Source: Spirosoma sp. (GTDB lineage Bacteria > Bacteroidota > Bacteroidia > Cytophagales > Spirosomataceae). Taken from it: DNA of 64,000 bases. The translations under genes and the position numbers were made by a program. The stretch spans positions 372,001 to 436,000 of the forward strand of contig NZ_JAPLET010000019.1 of assembly GCF_026391055.1 (NCBI RefSeq), read 5' to 3'. The notes beneath the pieces were generated by a model, which was given only the letters and a program-made list of their open reading frames with translations, did no database searches and was not told where the DNA came from. Positions 58,544 through 64,000 of this stretch are shown in pieces (the stretch's first letter is position 1; the number at the start of each line of letters is the position of its first letter).

Positions 58544-58981
58544 ATGAACATACGCCAAATACTTCAGGGAAAGCGCATTAACGCGCTCTATAGCGTCTCC
58601 TCAGACCAAACGGTACTGGATGGACTAAAGGTCATGGCCGAAAAAAATATCGGCGCTTTACTCGTTGTTGATAACGGGGAACTGACGGGCATATTTTCAG
58701 AGCGGGATTATGCCCGTAAGGTAATTTTGAAAGACAGACATTCTGACGATACGCGAATTGCCGATGTTATGACCGCCAATGTAATCACCATCGGCCCGGA
58801 TCAGTCGCTGGAAGAAAGTATGGTGATCATGTCAGACCGGCATATTCGTCACCTGCCTGTTGTCGATAAAAGCGAATTAATAGGCATTATTTCAATTAAC
58901 GACATCGTTACGGCCATCATTCGCGATCAGAAGACGCGTATCGATTCGCTGGAAAGCTACATATCTGGAAGCCCGTATTGA
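58544..58981 (+). CDS. CBS-domain protein
   Basis: 145 aa made of two CBS repeats: VLDGLKVMAEKNIGALLVVDNGELTGIFSERDYARKVI and LEESMVIMSDRHIRHLPVVDKSELIGIISINDIVTAII. No other domain. Such stand-alone pairs bind adenosine nucleotides or NAD and may sense energy status. The target is unknown. It is divergent from the helicase. Confidence 0.85.
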   Translation: MNIRQILQGKRINALYSVSSDQTVLDGLKVMAEKNIGALLVVDNGELTGIFSERDYARKVILKDRHSDDTRIADVMTANVITIGPDQSLEESMVIMSDRHIRHLPVVDKSELIGIISINDIVTAIIRDQKTRIDSLESYISGSPY

Positions 58982-59097
58982 GTAAGTAGTGGGAGTTAGG
59001 AATGAGAAGTGGCTAACGCCAGCAGTATCTCGTGTCAGCAACTTCTCACTCCTCGATCCTCACTCCTAATACCTACCCACTAATCCTCAAAATCTGT
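58982..59097. repeat. Imperfect inverted repeat with GAGTGAG-type units
   Basis: GTAGTGGGAGTTAGGAATGAGAAGT and, downstream, ACTTCTCACTCCT...CACTCCTAATACCTACCCACT are roughly reverse complements with an extra unit. The segment is non-coding and lies between the CBS gene and the Nudix promoter. Confidence 0.4.
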
Positions 59098-59105
59098 TAC
59101 CTTTG
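59098..59105 (+). promoter_or_regulatory. -7 element of the first Nudix gene
   Basis: TACCTTTGCGTCC fits TAnnTTTG and lies 24 bases before the GTG start at 59129, which supports that start. Confidence 0.5.
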
Positions 59106-59128
59106 CGTCCCCAAATACGTTTAAGATT

Positions 59129-59686
59129 GTGACAGTAGTAGCGGATAAGCCAAAGCGGGTAGATAAGGTCACTCCGGCGGGTGACAAATTGACCGATAAT
59201 GTCGATTTGCCTCGGGAAGAAGTACTAAAATTATACGGCAACCGGCTCCGGCTGCGGGTTTGCGGGTTGCACCGTGAAGGCGATCAACTATTAATGGTTC
59301 GTCATCGGGGCATTGGGCCAACCAATACCTTTTGGTGTCCGCCGGGTGGCGGTGCTCAGTTTGGCGAGAAAGCGCCGGCAGCATTGAGTCGGGAGTTTGT
59401 GGAAGAAACAGGACTGGAAGTCGAAATAGGCGACCTGTTGTTTGTCAACGAATTCATGTTGCCTCCTCTCCATGCCATGGAACTGTTCTTTATCGTTAAG
59501 GTAACGGGCGGTCAGCTGCACCAGGGAACAGACCCTGAAATGAGTGTTGGCGGGCAAATTATTGAGGAAGTGCGCTTCATGACGTTTGCCGAAATAAAGA
59601 GTTACCCGCCCGAAGAGGTACACGATATGTTTCGTTACTGTAATTCACTCGATGAGGTGTTTCAACTGAAAGGCTATTTGAAATAA
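59129..59686 (+). CDS. Nudix hydrolase
   Basis: 185 aa from GTG. The Nudix box reads GGGAQFGEKAPAALSREFVEETGLEVE, complete with REFVEE. An N-terminal extension (DKPKRVDKVTPAGDKLTDNV) precedes the fold. Substrates of this broad family include nucleoside diphosphate derivatives and cannot be predicted here. A -7 element lies 24 bases upstream. Confidence 0.88.
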   Translation: MTVVADKPKRVDKVTPAGDKLTDNVDLPREEVLKLYGNRLRLRVCGLHREGDQLLMVRHRGIGPTNTFWCPPGGGAQFGEKAPAALSREFVEETGLEVEIGDLLFVNEFMLPPLHAMELFFIVKVTGGQLHQGTDPEMSVGGQIIEEVRFMTFAEIKSYPPEEVHDMFRYCNSLDEVFQLKGYLK

Positions 59687-59723
59687 GCTGGCCTGCATAA
59701 ATGTCCGGCTTTTATAGATTTAC

Positions 59724-60650
59724 TTGTCAATATCAACTAAACCTGGTTGCCCCGATATCGTGCAAATCGCTGTTACTCTATCTCCGACCGTACAAATCAG
59801 CGCCGATTCGTTCGACGCCGGGCTTGCCAGTAAATCCGTGTTGAGTCTGGAAGTGGGCCGGGAGCGGTTTCGGTTTATGGTGCAGGATAGTCGTGGGCAG
59901 GGGTTGTACCTGGAAGATTATACCTTTCCGTCCCTGCTTACCGAGCGTTCGGTAACGGGTGTGCTGCCGGAGGTGTTTCGCGAGCACCCTGTATTATCGG
60001 CAGGCCCCTGGCAGGAAATTCGCATTGGTGTCAATTCCCCTTCGTTTACTCTTATTCCGGCTCCGCTTTTTCGCAAAGAATACGCCGGGAGTTATCTGTC
60101 ACTTATGCGGGGAAGTGCTTTGCCAGCGCATGAGTTCGCTCAGTCCTATACCCACGAAGCCGAAGGGTTTCTGTCGGTGTTCAATATGGAGCATCTGTTA
60201 GCTGATTTCTTTTCGGAGACTTATCCACTTCAGCCACTGGTGTTTATACACCAGGTGGGTACGTTAGTTCAGGCCACGGCTGATCTGGATCGGCATGCGT
60301 TGACAGCAGACAATGTTTATCTGTTCTTTGAGGACGAATTCGTAACTATCATTTGCAGAAGCTCGGGCAAAGTGCGTTTCTGTAATCGATTTGGGTACAA
60401 GAATGTACAGGATCTGGCCTACTATATGCTGTACGTCTTTGAAGAACAGACTCTGGCGCCTGAATTGACACCCGTTTTTCTGTACGGCGAAATCACACCT
60501 TTTGCCGAGGCTTACGCTGAATTAAGCCGATTCCTGCCAAACTTAACATTCGGGCAGATACCACCCGGGTTGCGATTATCGTCGGCATTTGACGACCTAC
60601 CCAACCACAGATACCTGAGTCTGTATGGGTTAGGCTTACTGAGTGAATAA
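59724..60650 (+). CDS. DUF3822-type protein upstream of coaD
   Basis: 308 aa as listed (TTG start; the GTG at 59760 is an equally possible start). It resembles the Bacteroidota DUF3822 family, which has an actin-like/ribonuclease H-type fold in two halves (VYLFFEDEFVTIICRSSGKV, FGYKNVQDLAYYMLYVFEE, PVFLYGEITPFAEAYAEL). No catalytic motif is evident and no signal peptide is present. In this phylum it is often near rsmD and coaD; here it directly precedes coaD by 51 bases with rsmD absent from the window. Confidence 0.75.
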   Translation: MSISTKPGCPDIVQIAVTLSPTVQISADSFDAGLASKSVLSLEVGRERFRFMVQDSRGQGLYLEDYTFPSLLTERSVTGVLPEVFREHPVLSAGPWQEIRIGVNSPSFTLIPAPLFRKEYAGSYLSLMRGSALPAHEFAQSYTHEAEGFLSVFNMEHLLADFFSETYPLQPLVFIHQVGTLVQATADLDRHALTADNVYLFFEDEFVTIICRSSGKVRFCNRFGYKNVQDLAYYMLYVFEEQTLAPELTPVFLYGEITPFAEAYAELSRFLPNLTFGQIPPGLRLSSAFDDLPNHRYLSLYGLGLLSE

Positions 60651-60701
60651 GGGATACGATCAGTCTACCCCTCATTAGCTCAATTCACTCATTCTTTCTA
60701 T

Positions 60702-61175
60702 ATGAAGCGTATTGCCCTTTTTCCCGGTTCATTCGACCCATTTACACGAGGTCATGAAGACATTGTTTTGCGAGGCCTACAACTGTTCGACGAAGTCATC
60801 ATTGGTATTGGGCGAAACGCTCGTAAAGAGCGCTACTTCCCGCTGGAACAGATGACCGGATTAATTGAGGAAGCCTTTCGTTCCACGCCTGCGGTACGAG
60901 TCATTAGCTACGACGATCTGACCGCCAATGTGGCCCGAAAAGTGGGTGCCCGGTTTCTGCTGCGGGGGCTACGAAACACTACCGACTTCGAATACGAAAA
61001 CGGAATCTCGCAGGTTAACCGCTACGTGTACGAAGACGTTGAGACGGTATTTTTGATTACCTCTCCACATCTGGCCCCAATCAGTTCCAGCATAATCCGG
61101 GATTTACACCGGTACGGACAGGATGTCGATGCGTTCTTGCCGTATCAACTGGCGAAGCTGGAAAAAGAAAAATAA
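60702..61175 (+). CDS. coaD: Phosphopantetheine adenylyltransferase
   Basis: 157 aa, full family length. Nucleotidyltransferase motif FPGSFDPFTRGHEDIVLRGL with its T/H-x-G-H, then RYFPLEQMTGLIEEAF, RFLLRGLRNTTDFEYENGIS and the C-terminal SSSIIRDLHRYGQDVDAFLP. It forms dephospho-CoA from 4'-phosphopantetheine and ATP. It is convergent with the second Nudix gene. Confidence 0.96.
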   Translation: MKRIALFPGSFDPFTRGHEDIVLRGLQLFDEVIIGIGRNARKERYFPLEQMTGLIEEAFRSTPAVRVISYDDLTANVARKVGARFLLRGLRNTTDFEYENGISQVNRYVYEDVETVFLITSPHLAPISSSIIRDLHRYGQDVDAFLPYQLAKLEKEK

Positions 61176-61205
61176 AGCAGGGCAGAGCATGGCCGCCCTG
61201 GCTTG

Positions 61206-61919
61206 TTACACCTTGCCATTTACGCGCTTGTTGACTTCATCGATAACGTACCGAATCGAACTAAAAGAGTTGGTAAGGGCCAGTTTGGTTTCCCGCTGGC
61301 CAAACCAGACGAGTTGCTCAATGTCTTCTTCAACTTGAGGTGCCATGCGAGTATCGTCGAGCGCTTTCATCCGATACCATTTTGTTCGCTTTAGAATACG
61401 ACTTCCGTTGAGTGTGTAGGTATGCCAGGTTGTACAAATGCGTTCGCCGACGGATACACGAACCCCTGTTTCCTCTTTTACCTCTCGAACGGCCCCCTGC
61501 TTGGAGGATTCTCCATCATCCAACTTCCCTTTGGGTAGGTCCCAGACGCCCCGGCGGAACATCAGCAGCATCTTGTCGCCTTTAAAGACGACCCCTCCAG
61601 CGGCTTTTATAATCTTGAATGGTTTCTTTATTGCTTCTTCGCAGGCTTCTTTATCGAGGCAGCCCAGCGTAACGGAAAGCAACTGATCAGCATCACTTTT
61701 TTGGAGTAGGGTTAAAAGCTTGCTGACCGTAGCCGGCGTAGCGTTCAGCAACAGCAAATGACCATTCAGAGCATCTTGTTTGAGCAGCTCCAGACGGGCA
61801 TCGACGATTAGATCATAATCGACAAATGTGGGGTGATTTGCCAATGCCGGATTGGTCAATTGAGTAGCGGCTTTGGGGCCAACGAGCCGGATAGGGCGGT
61901 CGTTTATGAAAACAATCAT
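61206..61919 (-). CDS. Nudix hydrolase with N-terminal extension
   Basis: 237 aa. The C-terminal half is a Nudix domain with box GKLDDGESSKQGAVREVKEETGVRVS, preceded by AAGGVVFKGDKMLLMFRRG. The N-terminal 110 residues (VFINDRPIRLVGPKAATQLT...) are unrecognised and resemble extensions seen in Bacteroidota homologues. Substrate unknown. It is divergent from the CNNM-type gene. Confidence 0.85.
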   Translation of the reverse strand: MIVFINDRPIRLVGPKAATQLTNPALANHPTFVDYDLIVDARLELLKQDALNGHLLLLNATPATVSKLLTLLQKSDADQLLSVTLGCLDKEACEEAIKKPFKIIKAAGGVVFKGDKMLLMFRRGVWDLPKGKLDDGESSKQGAVREVKEETGVRVSVGERICTTWHTYTLNGSRILKRTKWYRMKALDDTRMAPQVEEDIEQLVWFGQRETKLALTNSFSSIRYVIDEVNKRVNGKV

Positions 61920-62006
61920 CAGGAAATAAGCAGTTCGAACTGTAAAAGTACTAAAACAGATGGTCTATCGTACGGTTATATCTGTTGCAAACCAGTTCCA
62001 TTTCTA

Positions 62007-62014
62007 TATTTTTG
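62007..62014 (+). promoter_or_regulatory. -7 element of the second CNNM-type gene
   Basis: TTG (61985-61987), a 19-base spacer and TATTTTTG form a good -33/-7 pair. The element lies 23 bases before the GTG at 62037, showing that the long N-terminus of the listed ORF (from 61833) is not translated. Confidence 0.55.
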
Positions 62015-62036
62015 CAACAGGTCAATCATCCTCTTT

Positions 62037-63326
62037 GTGGAACTTCTAATTATTTTTCTTCTGACACTGCTGAATGGTGTGTTTTCGATGTCAGAAATTG
62101 CCCTGGTATCCTCCCGTAAGTCGAAGCTGGAAACAGCCGCTAAAAATGGGGATCGGCAGGCGCAGGTTGCCCTCGATCTTTCAAACTCTCCCAACCGCTT
62201 TCTGTCGACCGTACAGATAGGAATTACCCTGATCGGTATTTTACTCGGTATTTTCTCCGGTGATAAACTGACCACCGATGTTCAGGAATTTGTGGCGCAG
62301 GCTGACTTTATTCAGCCATACGCGCACTCGGTAGCTGTCGTGTTGGTGTTGCTGCTGCTTACCTACCTTTCGCTTGTTTTTGGTGAACTGGTACCCAAAC
62401 GAATTGGTCTTTCCAATCCCGAAGGAATTGCCAAAACCATGGCTGCCCCCATGCTTCTCCTTTCGCGGCTAACATCGCCCTTTATTGCGCTTCTGACGGT
62501 GTCGAGCGATTTGCTCCTCAAAATACTGAACATCCGACCCAACGAAAACGCCGTTACGGAAGAAGAGATAAAGAGCCTTATTCAGGAAGGAACTTCAGGG
62601 GGCGCGATCGAGGAAATCGAACAGGAAATTGTTCAGAATGTCTTTCAGCTTGGTGATCGGAAGATTACCTCACTCATGACCAATCGGCAGGAGATCGTTT
62701 TCCTTGATCTGGAAGATGAGCCCGCCGAAAATAAAGCCCGTATTCTCGAACACAAACACTCAGTATATCCGCTCTGTAATGGCGGAGTCGATGAAGTCGT
62801 TGGCTTGATCTACACTAAAGACTTTTTGGGCAGAGATCTGGATAATGAACTCCTGCACCTGACGGATATGAAGCGGGATGCGCTCTTTGTTCCCGAAAAT
62901 AACAAGGCTTATCAGGTACTGGAGCGATTTCGGGAGCGCAGACAATACGTTGGCGTTATTGTCGATGAGTATGGTGGTGTGCTGGGCATCATCACCCTGA
63001 ACGACATCCTGGACGTATTGGTCGGTGATATCAACGATGACGTTAACTCCGATTACGAAATCCGCGAACGCGAAGATGGGACATTTCTGATTGATGCTCA
63101 GTTGCCTTTCGAAGATTTTATCTCGTATTTCTCCATTAACATAAATGCACAGGCTCGTCGCGAATTGACGGGATTTGACACCCTCGGCGGCTTCGCTCTC
63201 CACATTCTTAAGGACATTCCCAAAGCAGGAGAAACCTTCGTCTGGCAAAACTACCGCTTCGAAATTATCGACATGGACAAAAGCAGGATCGATAAAATTC
63301 TGGTTAAGAAGTTGACTGAAGAGTAA
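62037..63326 (+). CDS. CNNM/CorC-type membrane protein with CBS pair, second copy
   Basis: 429 aa from the GTG at 62037 (VELLIIFLLTLLNGVFSMSE). The ORF track start at 61833 adds 68 residues with no family similarity and lies upstream of the promoter. Domains: DUF21 membrane domain (LLNGVFSMSEIALVSSRKSK, VLLLLTYLSLVFGELVPKRI), CBS pair (KITSLMTNRQEIVFLDLEDE, YVGVIVDEYGGVLGIITLND) and CorC_HlyC (FDTLGGFALHILKDIPKAGE). Same architecture as the gene at 38648. Role in Mg/Co or other cation transport is inferred from homologues. Confidence 0.88.
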   Translation: MELLIIFLLTLLNGVFSMSEIALVSSRKSKLETAAKNGDRQAQVALDLSNSPNRFLSTVQIGITLIGILLGIFSGDKLTTDVQEFVAQADFIQPYAHSVAVVLVLLLLTYLSLVFGELVPKRIGLSNPEGIAKTMAAPMLLLSRLTSPFIALLTVSSDLLLKILNIRPNENAVTEEEIKSLIQEGTSGGAIEEIEQEIVQNVFQLGDRKITSLMTNRQEIVFLDLEDEPAENKARILEHKHSVYPLCNGGVDEVVGLIYTKDFLGRDLDNELLHLTDMKRDALFVPENNKAYQVLERFRERRQYVGVIVDEYGGVLGIITLNDILDVLVGDINDDVNSDYEIREREDGTFLIDAQLPFEDFISYFSININAQARRELTGFDTLGGFALHILKDIPKAGETFVWQNYRFEIIDMDKSRIDKILVKKLTEE

Positions 63327-63352
63327 ACAACCTGTAAGAAAACGAGTTATAG

Positions 63353-63703
63353 ATGAAAACAAATTCATCGATACTCATGCGACACTTCAGCCCCGATGCC
63401 AATGAGTTGACTGGTGGTACATCCAGTCGTGTTCCGACCGGTATGGAAAATGATCCAACTGCTGATGAAGAAGTGATTAACCAGCAGGGGGATGACTCGT
63501 CATCACAGAACACCTACCCGGAACCAGTCGAAAAATCCGCAAAAATTGCTCCGGACGATTTAGCCGCTTCAATAGCTTATGCACTCGATGGCAGTGGCCC
63601 CGGTCCGACCAATGACAAATCGAATGTATCCGGGCACAAAGTAATTTCGGAAGGAATTACGGGTGCCGGTCCTGAAGAGGAAGAAGATGACTTGCGCTCG
63701 TGA
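63353..63703 (+). CDS. Acidic, probably disordered hypothetical protein
   Basis: 116 aa, rich in Asp, Glu, Ser, Pro and Gly with no hydrophobic core (ENDPTADEEVINQQGDDSSS, ITGAGPEEEEDDLRS). No known domain and no signal peptide. It lies 26 bases after the CNNM-type stop and may be cotranscribed. The regular composition suggests a real coding region, but support is limited. Confidence 0.5.
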   Translation: MKTNSSILMRHFSPDANELTGGTSSRVPTGMENDPTADEEVINQQGDDSSSQNTYPEPVEKSAKIAPDDLAASIAYALDGSGPGPTNDKSNVSGHKVISEGITGAGPEEEEDDLRS

Positions 63704-63709
63704 GCGAGC

Positions 63710-64000
63710 TTACACTACTTCTTTATATTGCATCCGGTAGAGATTGGCGTAGAAGCCCTCATGCTGGAGCAGTTCTTCGTGATTTCCCTGTTCCACAATA
63801 CGGCCTTTATCCACGACGATAATATTGTTCGCCTTCTGAATTGTTGACAGACGGTGGGCAATAACGATGGCGGTGCGGCCTTTCATGAGTTTCCCGATAG
63901 CATCCTGGATCATTTCTTCTGTTTCGGTATCGACGGATGACGTGGCTTCATCGAGGACAATAATTTTGGGGTCCTGAACCATTGCCCGAACGAACGAAAT
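63710..64000 (-). CDS. ABC exporter ATP-binding/permease protein, C-terminal part (5' end beyond window)
   Basis: The frame is open to the right edge (the visible part starts [20 protein letters not shown]). Walker [14 protein letters not shown]-loop SSVDTETE, and H-loop [23 protein letters not shown] are typical of MsbA/MDR-type ABC exporters. The signature and Walker A lie outside the window. The end [16 protein letters not shown] is the usual exporter tail. Confidence 0.88.
   Translation of the reverse strand: MSFVRAMVQDPKIIVLDEATSSVDTETEEMIQDAIGKLMKGRTAIVIAHRLSTIQKANNIIVVDKGRIVEQGNHEELLQHEGFYANLYRMQYKEVV

Noticed and set aside
61833-62036. N-terminal 68 residues of the listed ORF 61833-63326
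   Set aside because: They lie upstream of the -33/-7 promoter and have no family similarity; the GTG at 62037 is the plausible start.

Overview
The window looks like chromosomal DNA from a Bacteroidota bacterium, most likely a Cytophagales relative of Spirosoma. This is inferred from the SusC/SusD pair with an STN domain, the FecR/ECF-sigma pair, the Bacteroidota -7 promoter element (TAnnTTTG) seen several times, the weak Shine-Dalgarno sites, and a ccm-type cytochrome c operon with Bacteroidota-style variants. No rRNA, tRNA, CRISPR, integrase or transposase was seen.

Bases 1-25829 form one long minus-strand polysaccharide utilisation locus. In transcription order it reads: ECF sigma factor, FecR anti-sigma, SusC, SusD, GH43, GH127, a VOC protein, GH43, GH97, a CE6-type acetylesterase, an alpha/beta esterase, GH29 fucosidase, four tandem CE1-type esterases, and a GH8 enzyme that runs off the left edge. 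The enzyme set (xylo-oligosaccharide hydrolysis, arabinofuranose, fucose and galactose removal, feruloyl/acetyl ester removal) suggests a decorated, esterified plant xylan or similar hemicellulose as substrate. SusC with its STN domain probably senses the glycan and signals through FecR to the sigma factor. Several palindromic interspersed repeats sit between or inside the genes.

Bases 25830-38650 hold a 530-bp AT-rich gap, a class C beta-lactamase-like hydrolase, an Hsp70-like protein, a beta-barrel protein, an EamA-type transporter, a sulfatase directly followed by a lipoprotein formylglycine-generating enzyme, an ABC-F ATPase with one degenerate ATP site, a flavin disulfide reductase-like enzyme, a CDGSH iron-sulfur protein, an OsmC-like protein and pyrE.

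Bases 38650-45640 carry a CNNM/CorC-type protein and the cytochrome c maturation genes ccmB, ccmC, a ccmD-like gene, ccmE and ccmF. A small toxin-antitoxin module lies exactly between ccmE and ccmF, joined by 4-base ATGA overlaps. Its antitoxin is intact and its toxin has two nonsense codons. This is the most unusual local structure in the window.

Bases 45640-64000 are mostly housekeeping: a TauE/SafE permease broken at an 11-G tract, feoA-feoB, a 54-aa membrane protein missed by the ORF track, a NnrE/NnrD fusion, rplS, dapF (preceded by a perfect 28-bp inverted repeat), a bestrophin-like channel, rhodanese, htpG, a DUF4126-type membrane protein, a RecD-like helicase, a CBS protein, two Nudix hydrolases, a DUF3822-type protein with coaD, a second CNNM-type protein, an acidic hypothetical protein and the 3' end of an ABC exporter gene.
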